A stretch of DNA of 64,000 nt from Pseudoflavonifractor_A sp022772585 (GTDB taxonomy: Bacteria > Bacillota > Clostridia > Oscillospirales > Oscillospiraceae). The stretch covers positions 1 through 64,000 of the forward strand of contig NZ_JBQHUB010000010.1 in NCBI RefSeq assembly GCF_052065415.1. The letters are read 5' to 3'. The notes under the pieces were generated by a model. The model saw nothing but the letters and a program-made list of their open reading frames with translations. It ran no database searches and had not been told where the DNA came from. How positions within the stretch are numbered: the first letter of the stretch is position 1; every line of letters starts with the position of its first letter. The translations under genes and the position numbers were made by a program. This document shows, in pieces, positions 44,753 through 53,198 of this stretch.

Positions 44753-45145
44753 TTACATGGCGGAATCGCCGAAATCCACCGCCCGACGCTCCCGTACCAG
44801 CTCTTCATAGAGCTGGTAGAAGGACCAGCCGGCGTTGCCGGGAGTCACCACCGCCTTGTACACCGAGCGGGGGACACCCGCCTTGAGGAGGGCGGAGAGC
44901 ACCTGGTCCAGCACAGGGCCCCGGAGCCCGGCAAAGACCATGATGCTGTCGGGGATGGAGCCGCCGCCGGCGTCCTCCGGCGCGGGCACGTCCAGCCCGG
45001 CAAAGGAGCCTACGGCGCGGGAGAGCAGGTCGGGTGTGATGACCTTGATGCGCAGGCCGAAGCGGATAAAGACCAGCTTGGCCCTGGAGGCCTCGGCCTG
45101 GGGGCCGGCGCAGTAATAGAGAACAAGACCGCGGGGAGCGGGCAT
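44753..45145 (-). CDS. DUF3783 domain protein
   Basis: A 130-residue soluble protein. The C-terminal half (MVFAGLRGPVLDQVLSALLKAG, KAVVTPGNAGWSFYQLYEEL) matches what I recall of the DUF3783 family, which has no known function. It may be cotranscribed with the CmpB-like gene 69 bases upstream. No membrane segment or signal is present. Confidence 0.7.
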   Translation of the reverse strand: MPAPRGLVLYYCAGPQAEASRAKLVFIRFGLRIKVITPDLLSRAVGSFAGLDVPAPEDAGGGSIPDSIMVFAGLRGPVLDQVLSALLKAGVPRSVYKAVVTPGNAGWSFYQLYEELVRERRAVDFGDSAM

Positions 45146-45214
45146 AGAGATCCCTCCTGATTTTGATTTTTGACAGGGGCAGGGCGCACCGGCTGACCCC
45201 TTCTTTTCGGGGGC

Positions 45215-46531
45215 TCAGTCCACCAGCTTGGCGTTGGGATAGACGCGTTCCATCCGCTCGTCGGGGAAATGCCGGTCCAGAAGGGTGGTGACGGCGTTCT
45301 GGGGGGCGGCGGGATCGGTGTGCCGCTGGGTATAGCGGGCCAGGGCCAGGGAGGAGACCGCCATATTGCAGACCATGAAGAGCAGCAGTGCCCATGTGCC
45401 GATCCGGCCGACGCGGACTGGGATGCGTTCGATGAGGCCGGAGAGCCGGGGGTAGATGAGCTTGAGCCACACCACCGCCGCGATGCCCCAGAAGAAGCAG
45501 TAGAGCAGGTTGATGCGCCCGCCCAGGTTGAAGGGGAGGTGGCTGTAGTCCCAGAAGATGGTGCCGAATACCAGCTCGGTAAAGACGCTGCAGGCGTACT
45601 CATAGGCGCCGCCCAGCACCGTGCCGGCAAAGAAGATGGCGCCGTCCCGGCGGTCCTTGTACCGGTAGAGAAGGGCGGTGAGCATCACCGCGCCCAGGCC
45701 CCACACCACGCTGAAGGGGCCCCACACCACGCTGGAGCGGCTCATCCAGACGCCCATGGTGTAGCGGCAGAAGAAGGTCTCGATCACGTCCCCCAGAAAG
45801 GCGGCGATGACGAAGAGCCACACCAGTTTGGAAAAGCAGCAGCCCCGGGCAAACACGCGGGGGCCGGCGTCTTCTTCCTTTTGGGCGGCTGTTCCGCCCT
45901 CCAGGTTGGGATAGGCCCGCAGGACGCGGCGCTGGATGTGCCGGGTGATGGCGTTGCCGAAGTTGTCTGAGATATTGCGGAAATCCTCCTGCAGCTCCAG
46001 CAGGCGGCGGACCTGCACCCGGAGCTGGAGCATGGTCACCAGGGAGAGGAAGGAGTCCAGTACCAGCGCGCCCAGCACGGCCAGCAGCACGGCCCGGCCC
46101 ACCGGGAGGAGGATCAGGGCGAGCAGCCGGGCAAAGAGCGGGTCACCCACCCGGACGCACACCACCGCCAGCACGCCCCACAGTGCCAGCAGAGGGATCG
46201 ACACGTGACCCTGGAACTGGAAGCGGCGGTGAGAGAAGTCCCACCATTTGCGGTGGAGGAAGCGCTCCAGCAGCCAGCCGGTGAGAAAGATCAGAAAGGC
46301 GGAGAGCAGCGCGCCCCCCAGGAAGAGGAAAAAGACCTGCCCGGACAGCTCGCCGAGGAAGAGGGTGAAGAGCACCCCGGCCGTACCGTAGATGGGACAG
46401 AAGGGCAGGGTAAGGAAGCCGGTATTGACAAAGGTGTGCCGCCGCAGGGCAATAAACACCACTCCGGCGCACCAGCCCAGGAAGGAGTAGATCAGGAAAA
46501 ACCAGCTCAGCTCATAGAGAGAATAGATCAT
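45215..46531 (-). CDS. CmpB-like putative ABC transporter membrane protein, duplicated
   Basis: A 438-residue integral membrane protein made of two related halves. Each opens with the CmpB-type helix: WFFLIYSFLGWCAGVVFIALRR (in part) in the first half and LVWLFVIAAFLGDVIETFFCR (in part) in the second. At least ten helices are evident, with a charged cytoplasmic segment around residues 170-230 between the halves. These are called type IV ABC permeases in databases, but no ATPase is encoded nearby and the function is unproven. Confidence 0.8.
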   Translation of the reverse strand: MIYSLYELSWFFLIYSFLGWCAGVVFIALRRHTFVNTGFLTLPFCPIYGTAGVLFTLFLGELSGQVFFLFLGGALLSAFLIFLTGWLLERFLHRKWWDFSHRRFQFQGHVSIPLLALWGVLAVVCVRVGDPLFARLLALILLPVGRAVLLAVLGALVLDSFLSLVTMLQLRVQVRRLLELQEDFRNISDNFGNAITRHIQRRVLRAYPNLEGGTAAQKEEDAGPRVFARGCCFSKLVWLFVIAAFLGDVIETFFCRYTMGVWMSRSSVVWGPFSVVWGLGAVMLTALLYRYKDRRDGAIFFAGTVLGGAYEYACSVFTELVFGTIFWDYSHLPFNLGGRINLLYCFFWGIAAVVWLKLIYPRLSGLIERIPVRVGRIGTWALLLFMVCNMAVSSLALARYTQRHTDPAAPQNAVTTLLDRHFPDERMERVYPNAKLVD

Positions 46532-46546
46532 GGAAGCATCCTTTCA

Positions 46547-47242
46547 TCAGAGGGCGGCGGACTCCACGCCGCAGACGGTAAGTACCCCCTCCCGCACGGT
46601 GAAGCGCACATCCACGCCGCCGAAGGCCAGGCCGTAGACCCGGTCGGGGTCGCTGTGGTAGGTGGGGCGCGGATCGTGGGAGAGCACGCCCATCAGGGCC
46701 TCCCGCCGGTCCTCCGGCACCAGGGCGAGCCAGCGCTGGGGGAACTCCACCTCCAGCAGCCGGGGGGACAACCCGGCGGTAAAGCCGGCGGAGGCCTCCG
46801 GATGGCTGTCGGCATAGGGAATATAGGGCTTGATGTCGTAGATGGGGGTGCCGTCCATCAGGTCGGCCCCCGCCACGTGGAGGACGGGACCCAGCTCCGG
46901 GTCCTGCCTCACCCCCTCCAGCCGGACGCAGGACAGGCCGATGGGATTGGGACGGAAGGGCGAGCGGGTGGCGAATACCCCCATACGGGCGTTACCCCCC
47001 AGCCGGGGCGGGCGCACGGTGGGGGACCATTTCTCCCGCACCGCGCCGGAAAACTGCCAGATGAGCCAGATGTGGGAGAAGTCCTCCAGCCCACGCAAGG
47101 CGTCGGGATTGCGGTACTCCGGCTCAAAGACCACGTCGGCCTTCAGGGCATCCACCAGGCCGCTCTGGCGGGGAACGCCGAATTTGGTGGGGAAATCGCT
47201 GCGGATGCGGGCGATGACATGGATACAATGGTTCTCGCTCAT
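46547..47242 (-). CDS. trmO: TrmO/TsaA-like tRNA N6-methyltransferase
   Basis: A 231-residue protein with the UPF0066 signature: ARIRSDFPTKFGVPRQSGLV, LEDFSHIWLIWQF, GVFATRSPFRPNPIGLS and DLMDGTPIYDIKPYIPYAD. TrmO uses S-adenosylmethionine in a beta-barrel fold to methylate t6A37 of threonine tRNAs. A C-terminal extension of about 70 residues is typical. GGAGC-type site upstream of ATG 47242. It is 29 bases downstream of a DUF1905 gene. Confidence 0.93.
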   Translation of the reverse strand: MSENHCIHVIARIRSDFPTKFGVPRQSGLVDALKADVVFEPEYRNPDALRGLEDFSHIWLIWQFSGAVREKWSPTVRPPRLGGNARMGVFATRSPFRPNPIGLSCVRLEGVRQDPELGPVLHVAGADLMDGTPIYDIKPYIPYADSHPEASAGFTAGLSPRLLEVEFPQRWLALVPEDRREALMGVLSHDPRPTYHSDPDRVYGLAFGGVDVRFTVREGVLTVCGVESAAL

Positions 47243-47271
47243 GGAAGTGCTCCTTTTCTCGCAAGTAGGGT

Positions 47272-47541
47272 TCAGGGCCGCTGCCAGAGGACCACATGGA
47301 CGGTGTCGCCGGGCTGCTTGCCGATCCGGGCGCGGATGTCCTTCCGGACGCCGATGATGTGGCCGGGCGTGCCCATACGGACCAGGCTGCCATCATAGGG
47401 AACGCCGTCAAACTCGGCGTGGACCTTCACCCGGCCCGCGCCGAATTTGGCCCGCACGTCAAAGGGAAATTCGACATAAGCGCCGTCTATGTCCGGCACT
47501 TTGCGAATCACCGCGTCAAATTCATAGCGGTTGGGATTCAA
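47272..47541 (-). CDS. DUF1905 domain protein
   Basis: An 89-residue single-domain protein. DUF1905 features are visible: FDAVIRKVPDIDGAYVEFPFDVRAKFG (in part), RVKVHAEFDGVPYDGSL, GHIIGVRKDIRARIGKQPGD and VHVVLW at the end. The family forms a small beta-barrel of unknown function, often fused to a YdeI-like domain that is absent here. A GGAAGGAAG site precedes the start. Confidence 0.88.
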   Translation of the reverse strand: MNPNRYEFDAVIRKVPDIDGAYVEFPFDVRAKFGAGRVKVHAEFDGVPYDGSLVRMGTPGHIIGVRKDIRARIGKQPGDTVHVVLWQRP

Positions 47542-47702
47542 ATGGCTTCCTTCCTTTCCGGCCGGACGGGGCGGGATGGTACTGCCGCGCGCCCCCTCCC
47601 GGACGGCACTGTATATAAGATGTCCCGATCGTCCATGGAAGTACTTCTCTTTTTCTGGAAGTGATCCGGATCACAGGGGTCCCAAAGATCATGGATGCGG
47701 CT

Positions 47703-48254
47703 CTACGGCGCAAGCTCCAGCCGCATCAGCACCAGCTCCTGCCACCGGCCGTCCCGTGTGCGGAAACCTCTCGGGTTTCTCCCGTACCCGGCAGAGCCGG
47801 CGCTCCTGTAAAGCGCGATGGCGCCGGTGTTCGTGCTGACCACATTCAGCTCGATCTGTGCATAGCCCGCCTGTTTCGCGCACTGGATACAGGCGTCTGT
47901 CAGCGCACGGCCGATCCCCTTTCTCCAATACGCCCTGTCTACGCTGATCCCGAGATCAGCGCGGTGCTTTACTTTATCCATTGTTCCCACCGGCTCGATA
48001 CCGGCCGTTCCCGCCAGCTGTCCGTTGACAAACGCGCAGAGCTCCACCGCGCTGTTGCTCTCTTCCTGCTCAATGAGAAACTGACGCTCCTGAGCAAGAT
48101 CAAAGCTGTTTTCATCCGGATAGGTCAACAGGTGTTCCGTCTGCTCATGGGTCAAACAGAAGATATCATATACAGCCTGAGCGTCGGAGGCTTCCGCGTT
48201 TCTCAGCAGGCATTCGTTGCCGTCATTTAATACGATCACATTTCTGTATTTCAT
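47703..48254 (-). CDS. GNAT family N-acetyltransferase
   Basis: A 183-residue GNAT. ATG 48254 follows AAAGGT by six bases. Motif A (acetyl-CoA binding) is DLGISVDRAYWRKGIGRALTDACI (in part), followed by LNVVSTNTGAIALY. The substrate is unknown. Base composition is clearly lower in GC than the upstream host genes, and only 11 bases separate it from the recombinase stop. It may therefore be the last cargo gene of the mobile element, or the gene next to its insertion point. Confidence 0.85.
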   Translation of the reverse strand: MKYRNVIVLNDGNECLLRNAEASDAQAVYDIFCLTHEQTEHLLTYPDENSFDLAQERQFLIEQEESNSAVELCAFVNGQLAGTAGIEPVGTMDKVKHRADLGISVDRAYWRKGIGRALTDACIQCAKQAGYAQIELNVVSTNTGAIALYRSAGSAGYGRNPRGFRTRDGRWQELVLMRLELAP

Positions 48255-48265
48255 CGTTTTACCTT

Positions 48266-49957
48266 TCAAGCTCGGAGACGGTGGCCTCTTGTCATCAGGA
48301 CAACCGTCTCAACTTGTGTATCATTGTCCAAACTCAAACTCATATCTTCCTCAATAATCGGGAGCTTGAATTTGATGGACTTGAGCCACTGTCCGTTGGG
48401 CTGGCGTTCCTCATATATCTGGATTTCGGAAATCAATGCTTCCATGATCTGCCGCTTTTCCTGCTCGCTCATGACGGCGTATAGCTTGTCGAAGTAGATC
48501 AGCACCTTGTAGATGTTATCCCCGGTGAGCTTTTCCGCTTCGATTGCCATTTTCTTTGCTCTGGCGGCGATCAGCAGTTTTTCTGTATCCTCGATTTTAT
48601 CATACATCTTGTAAAGCCGATCATCAAGGTCTGCCTTGCGTTTGTAGTAGTGTTTATCGTCCGGGTCAAGGGAATCTATTTCCTCCATCAGCTTTGATTT
48701 CACAGAATAGCTCTGCCGGAGCTGTTTTTCGTAATTGACGATCTCCTGTTCAATGGCGGCAGTGTCCACCTTCATGTTGATTTTTTCCTGCATCATGGCG
48801 GCAAACTTGGGATTGCTGACCAGCTTGACAATGACCTCTGCCACAGCACTGTCCAACAGTTCCTCGTGAATCTGCTTTCGATAATCGCACTTGTGCCCAC
48901 GGGTCATAGTGCGGTGCTTGCAGCCGTAATAGAAGAAATCCTTGTACTTCGTTCCATCGGACTTATGTTTGATGCTCTTGTTGCCATACATCCCGGCTCC
49001 GCAGATTGGGCATTTGACAATACCAGACAGAAGATGCACCTTGGTGTCCTTGCCACGGTTCACATGTTCATACTTTTCAGCCTGCGCCAGCAGCTTGACC
49101 TGTGCTTCGTGCCAGAGTTCTTCTGATACGATCCCCTCATGCAGGCCGTCCACCAACAAATAATCGTCCTGCTCCACAAGCCGGTAATCGTTCCTGGTGC
49201 CATGCACCTTCTCCGTTCTGCGTCTACCATAGGCGATTTTCCCACAGTACACAGGGTTTTTCAGTATTCTCCGGATAAGGGCCGCATCGAATAGCGGATT
49301 TTTGCCGTTCTGTCGCTGGATTTTGTGAATACCATGTTGGTCAAGATATTTGGCAAGACCATTTGCACCCATGTCGGTATGCACATACTGATCGAAGATC
49401 ACACGGATTGCAGCCGCTTCTTCCTCGTTGATGAAAAGTTGGCCATTTTCCAGCTTGTAGCCATAGGGCGCAAATCCGCCGTTCCATTTGCCCTCACGAG
49501 CCTTCTGGATTCTGCCCTCCATTGTTTGGACACGGATGTTTTCTCGCTCAATCTCCGCAACGGCTGACAGAACAGAGATCATCAGTTTTCCGGCATCCTT
49601 GGAAGAATCAATCCCATCCTCCACACAAATCAGATTGACGCCGAAATCCTGCATGACCTGCAAAGTGGACAATACGTCTGCTGCATTTCTGCCGAAGCGG
49701 GACAGCTTGAACACCAGCACAAAGGAAACACCATCTTTCCCGGACTTTATATCTTCCATCATGCGGTTGAACTCCGCTCTGCCCTCAATGGATTTACCCG
49801 ACTTCCCGGCATCCTCATACTCACCGACTATCTCATATTCATTATACTCGGCAAAGGCTTTCATTCTGGATTTCTGGGCATCCAGAGAGTATCCGTCGAT
49901 CTGCATGGCGGTGGATACTCTTGTATAGATATATACTTTTGTCTTTTCTTTTTTCAT
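48266..49957 (-). CDS. Large serine recombinase
   Basis: A 563-residue site-specific integrase. The resolvase domain begins VYIYTRVSTAMQ with the nucleophile at S15, and continues with LVFKLSRFGRN and the SAVAEIERENI segment. A recombinase domain (about 165-270) and a zinc ribbon (CPICGAGMYG, with two further Cys in GCKHRTMTRGHKC) follow, and then a coiled coil around residues 400-470. This layout is typical of integrases of mobilizable elements in clostridia. ATG 49957 follows GAGGATC. It probably catalyses integration and excision of the surrounding element. Confidence 0.95.
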   Translation of the reverse strand: MKKEKTKVYIYTRVSTAMQIDGYSLDAQKSRMKAFAEYNEYEIVGEYEDAGKSGKSIEGRAEFNRMMEDIKSGKDGVSFVLVFKLSRFGRNAADVLSTLQVMQDFGVNLICVEDGIDSSKDAGKLMISVLSAVAEIERENIRVQTMEGRIQKAREGKWNGGFAPYGYKLENGQLFINEEEAAAIRVIFDQYVHTDMGANGLAKYLDQHGIHKIQRQNGKNPLFDAALIRRILKNPVYCGKIAYGRRRTEKVHGTRNDYRLVEQDDYLLVDGLHEGIVSEELWHEAQVKLLAQAEKYEHVNRGKDTKVHLLSGIVKCPICGAGMYGNKSIKHKSDGTKYKDFFYYGCKHRTMTRGHKCDYRKQIHEELLDSAVAEVIVKLVSNPKFAAMMQEKINMKVDTAAIEQEIVNYEKQLRQSYSVKSKLMEEIDSLDPDDKHYYKRKADLDDRLYKMYDKIEDTEKLLIAARAKKMAIEAEKLTGDNIYKVLIYFDKLYAVMSEQEKRQIMEALISEIQIYEERQPNGQWLKSIKFKLPIIEEDMSLSLDNDTQVETVVLMTRGHRLRA

Positions 49958-50002
49958 CTCACGATCCTCATTCGTGCCACAGCCATGGCACCTTTATGTA
50001 TC

Positions 50003-50029
50003 CTTACTCCGAAGCTCTTTCGGAGTAAG
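50003..50029 (-). promoter_or_regulatory. Inverted repeat upstream of the recombinase
   Basis: CTTACTCCGAA (50003-50013) and TTCGGAGTAAG (50019-50029) form a perfect 11-pair repeat between the small ORF and the recombinase. Without a T-run it is more likely an operator or RNA hairpin than a terminator. Confidence 0.55.
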
Positions 50030-50057
50030 TTTGGACAATTATTGCACGATTATTATA

Positions 50058-50252
50058 TCATGCCGTTTTAGTTTTTTCAATAGTGTCCTCTGGCTGTTCG
50101 GGAATATTTGTAGCTCCGGCAGTTTCTTTCCCTAAACAATTCGGCGGCTCTGGAAGGTTGTCAATGTCCAGAACCGCCGCATATTTTTCTATTAAGTTGG
50201 CAAGCAAATCAGCAAAGCCGCTCCACTCATCCTTATTCCAATCCGCTATAAT
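50058..50252 (-). CDS. Small acidic ORF overlapping the relaxase 3' end
   Basis: A 64-codon frame (IADWNKDEWSGFADLLANLI at its N-terminal end) overlaps the last six codons of the relaxase gene. There is no ATG, GTG or TTG start; a strong GGAGG lies six bases from an ATT codon at 50252, which would be a rare start codon. The peptide is amphipathic in its first 35 residues and Pro/Glu/Thr-rich after that. I do not recognise a family. Its codon pattern and coupling to the relaxase favour a real gene, but the start is unproven. Confidence 0.5.
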   Translation of the reverse strand: MIADWNKDEWSGFADLLANLIEKYAAVLDIDNLPEPPNCLGKETAGATNIPEQPEDTIEKTKTA

Positions 50253-51222
50253 GGTTTACCTCCTGTTTCTTACTGCCACGCTGTGTGTACGCCTGGATGA
50301 TCTCCGGAGGGATACGATCAAGAATCCCTTTCACCCGTTCATAATCGCTTTGCAGCCTTGCCTCCTGTAACTTCTTGACGGTACTCTGCTGCTGGCTCTT
50401 TTCCAGATCTTCCGTCAGATCATCGTTTTTCTTTTTCAGCGCCTTTTTCTCGGACTCAGCTGTGGTAAAGCACCTCTGATATTTCTTCATCTGCGTTTCC
50501 ATCGCCGCAACATCCGGGATATATTTCTCCAGAAATGCGGCAATCTGCGCTGTCCGCTCCTTATAGTTGGTGAATTTCACATCGGAGAGCATGGCGTCCA
50601 ACTTCTCCATCTGTTTTGTCAAACGGGTCATCTGTTTGAACACTCTCGGCGGGATATGGTCACGGCCAGTCTCACTGGCACTCTCGCCACGCTCCAATAC
50701 CGGATACTTCCTGACCATGTGTTCCCAGAACTTGTCCTGCCACTGGGTCATCTTTTTGCGGTTGCCCAGAATCTCCTTGGCACACAACCGCTTGTCCTCG
50801 GTCAGCGGGACAAAAGAAAGGTGCATATGGGGCGTTTTCTCGTCCATATGCACCACGGCGGATATAATGGTTTCAGGGGATTGGTTCTGTCGGATAAACT
50901 CCAACGCTTCATTGAAGAATTCCTTGATATCAGCCCGTTTCTTGCCCTTGAAAAACTCCGGGCTTGCGGTGATCAGAGCTTCTACCACACGAACACTGTC
51001 GGAGCGGGTACGGCATCCGGCTGCGGCAATCTGCCGTTCGGACTCTGCCCGGTACTTTCTTTCCGGCTTAACAAGGTGGAAATTCAAATGGCTCCGGCTG
51101 ATGTCCACATCGGGATTGCTGGCATATTTCTCTTTGGTTCGCTCATTATGGGCTTCGATATTACCGATCTCCGGTCCCTTATACTTGGCAAATCTCAAAA
51201 TAGCAAACTGTCCTTTTTCCAT
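50233..51222 (-). CDS. MobV-family relaxase
   Basis: A 329-residue Mob/Pre protein. The metal-binding HUH motif is HMDEKTPHMH at residues 125-134, preceded by the N-terminal HNER (25-28) and the RSHLNFHL segment of motif I. The C-terminal third is a Lys/Glu-rich coiled coil. It nicks oriT and pilots single-strand DNA during conjugative mobilisation. ATG 51222 overlaps the stop of the small HTH gene (TAATG). A MobV-like nick sequence lies about 4 kb away at 55175-55191. Confidence 0.93.
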   Translation of the reverse strand: MEKGQFAILRFAKYKGPEIGNIEAHNERTKEKYASNPDVDISRSHLNFHLVKPERKYRAESERQIAAAGCRTRSDSVRVVEALITASPEFFKGKKRADIKEFFNEALEFIRQNQSPETIISAVVHMDEKTPHMHLSFVPLTEDKRLCAKEILGNRKKMTQWQDKFWEHMVRKYPVLERGESASETGRDHIPPRVFKQMTRLTKQMEKLDAMLSDVKFTNYKERTAQIAAFLEKYIPDVAAMETQMKKYQRCFTTAESEKKALKKKNDDLTEDLEKSQQQSTVKKLQEARLQSDYERVKGILDRIPPEIIQAYTQRGSKKQEVNHYSGLE

Positions 51223-51437
51223 TATTTTTCCCGCCCTTTCTGCCACACGATGTCGTAGCCCAATACATCAGCCAGCTCCAAAACTTCTTTATAGCGGATG
51301 CTCTCCCGCTGTAACTTGGCAGATAGGTTGGAAACGCTGTCCGACCAGCCGTATTCATCATGCAGCAGGTCAACTACTTCCTGCATCGTCATTCCGGCAC
51401 GGATGATCTGTGCTTTGATTTCGTTACGTACATTCAT
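51222..51437 (-). CDS. Small HTH protein coupled to the relaxase
   Basis: A 71-residue protein; ATG 51437 (MNVRNEIKAQIIRAGMTMQE) follows GGAGG at somewhat long spacing. An in-frame ATG at 51455 would place the GGAGG inside the gene. The segment RAGMTMQEVVDLLHDEYGW followed by VSNLSAKLQRESIRYKEVLE looks like an XRE-type helix-turn-helix with an inserted loop. Comparable small proteins often precede MobV genes and may regulate transfer. It overlaps the relaxase start by one base. Confidence 0.75.
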   Translation of the reverse strand: MNVRNEIKAQIIRAGMTMQEVVDLLHDEYGWSDSVSNLSAKLQRESIRYKEVLELADVLGYDIVWQKGREK

Positions 51438-51878
51438 ATTGATAAAGTCCTCCATAAAATATCATTGTTGATTCGGTGCACACTCTGCGCTTCAAAGTAG
51501 AGCAGATATACCGAATCGTGAAAAAACTGCAATCTCTGAAATCCGTTCAGAATTTCTCCTGTGATGTCCTGTCCATATCTGACCATATCCCACTTTACTG
51601 TTCCGTGTGATTTGGGCTGGGACAGTAAAAACACCCACCATTCCGTAAACACGGTACACGATTCAGAGAAGCGCGATTCCGTGAAATCATTTCGTCCTGC
51701 GGTCAAAAACTTGCCTGTTTCCACTACCATTGCGAATCCATATCCCAAAACAGGTCTTTACGGATGCTTCTGCCAAAAGGAAGTGAGATGGGCTGAAAAG
51801 TACATGTACCAAGTGTACTTTCGTACCGTAGTACATTTGGTACGGGTGGTACATGTATTTTCGGGTCACTTTCACTTT
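51438..51878. other. Non-coding region between helicase and HTH genes
   Basis: About 440 bases without a convincing gene; the 104-codon and 62-codon minus-strand frames here have neither a ribosome binding site nor recognisable content. It contains the GTAC-rich repeat cluster described separately. Given its place between replication and transfer genes, it may hold a replication origin or control region. Confidence 0.45.
51800..51858. repeat. Cluster of GTAC-centred palindromes, iteron-like
   Basis: Within 60 bases there are two TACATGTA(C) palindromes (51801-51809 and 51850-51857), plus AAGTGTACTT, CGTACCGTAG and TTGGTACGG units, arranged roughly symmetrically. It lies immediately downstream of the helicase-primase genes. 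Iteron-like repeats at such places often bind a replication initiator or regulator. Confidence 0.5.
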
Positions 51879-53198
51879 TCACAGAAACGGTCTTTGAAGA
51901 AGCTCAATGCCAATAAATCCTCTGGCGAACTTTCCGCCGCCGATATTGACCTTATTTGTGTATTCAAGGTGATAGTGGCTCTCATTCTGTTTGAGAAAGG
52001 AACAAAAGCGCTTTTGTGAAAGGCTGCTCATGGCGTTATCGTCACACCACAGCTTGTAAACGGCGTACAGGTCTTTGGAGCTGACTTCGTAATCTGCCTT
52101 GAAACGGATATACCCCTCGGAGCCTAAGAATTCGATGACGTTGTTGCCGTCCGATACCGCAGCGTCCATATTGTCCTGCGCCGACTGGCTAAGAGTAAAC
52201 CTGTAATCGTTGTCGATCAGGCGGTGCAGGCCCGCAAGTGCCCACAGGAAAATGCCCTCTGCTTCGGCGCACAGCTTTTCCGCAATATACGGATCGTCTT
52301 TTCGGTTCGGGTCTTTTTCTATGGTGGAAAGGATAATCTGTCTGCGGAAAAAGCCCACGCTGTGGTCATTGAGAGATTGCAAGACGCCGTTGCCCAAGCC
52401 GATAAAGCGCACATACAAATCGCCCTGATAGCTCTGCTGTCCCTTTTTCTCCAGATCCATCGGCAATTCTGCGGTGATGATTGCCTTGATGTGATTGGTC
52501 TGGGGCAAGGCTTCCAGCTTCATATCATCGTCCAGCATCACAAGCTCATGCTCCAGATCGGCACGAGCGAAGGGGCTTGTCTCCACCTTTGCGATACTGC
52601 CTGTGTTCATGTTGCTGCCCAGCAGCGCACGAAGGACAATACCAATGCGGCTTTTGCCCTCGCCGCCTTTGCCGATCAGTAAAAGCATCTTCTGTCCTTT
52701 AGTGGAGGGAATAAAGCAGTATCCCATAAATTCCTGCAAAGTCAGGATGTCCTCCGGCTCCAAAAGCTGAGACAAAAAATGCAGCCATGTCACTGGCTGC
52801 GGAGCTTCTGGATTGTAGGAGACAGGCAAACGATTCCGGCAGAAATCCTTTTCCGGACTGAATGTGCCGTTCAGATAATAGGTGCCGTTCGCCACATGGA
52901 TGCGGTCTTGATACAGGGGCAGCTTTTCGGTACAGCACTCCATCCGCATGACATCCAACAGGTTTGTGACCTTCTTTGCAATGCCGCTGGTCACATAACA
53001 CTTGATGCGGTCATAAATCACCTTTTTCAGGCGATTTTCATCGTGTACTCTGCCGTTGACCGTGAAAAATGCTCCGTTTACCGTGACCATTGGATATTCC
53101 CGGAGAAATTCTTCGCAGAATAGGGCTTCGTTGATTTTCTTGCCGTCAAACCACGCCGGATTTTCAGAGTGCGTGGTCTGCGTCATTTCCTCGCTCAT
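51879..53198 (-). CDS. D5/P4-type superfamily 3 helicase
   Basis: A 439-residue protein; ATG 53198 follows GGAGG by nine bases, and the 17 codons upstream overlap the primase gene. A D5_N-like region precedes the SF3 helicase core with Walker A GKGGEGKS (residues 176-183), Walker B ELVMLDDD and the motif C region YVRFIGLGNG. A winged-helix region ends the protein. With the CHC2 primase it should drive autonomous replication of the excised element. Confidence 0.88.
   Translation of the reverse strand: MSEEMTQTTHSENPAWFDGKKINEALFCEEFLREYPMVTVNGAFFTVNGRVHDENRLKKVIYDRIKCYVTSGIAKKVTNLLDVMRMECCTEKLPLYQDRIHVANGTYYLNGTFSPEKDFCRNRLPVSYNPEAPQPVTWLHFLSQLLEPEDILTLQEFMGYCFIPSTKGQKMLLLIGKGGEGKSRIGIVLRALLGSNMNTGSIAKVETSPFARADLEHELVMLDDDMKLEALPQTNHIKAIITAELPMDLEKKGQQSYQGDLYVRFIGLGNGVLQSLNDHSVGFFRRQIILSTIEKDPNRKDDPYIAEKLCAEAEGIFLWALAGLHRLIDNDYRFTLSQSAQDNMDAAVSDGNNVIEFLGSEGYIRFKADYEVSSKDLYAVYKLWCDDNAMSSLSQKRFCSFLKQNESHYHLEYTNKVNIGGGKFARGFIGIELLQRPFL

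Noticed and set aside
51434..51748. 104-codon minus-strand frame before the small HTH gene
   Set aside because: No binding site, no recognisable segment, and it overlaps the HTH start; the region looks regulatory.
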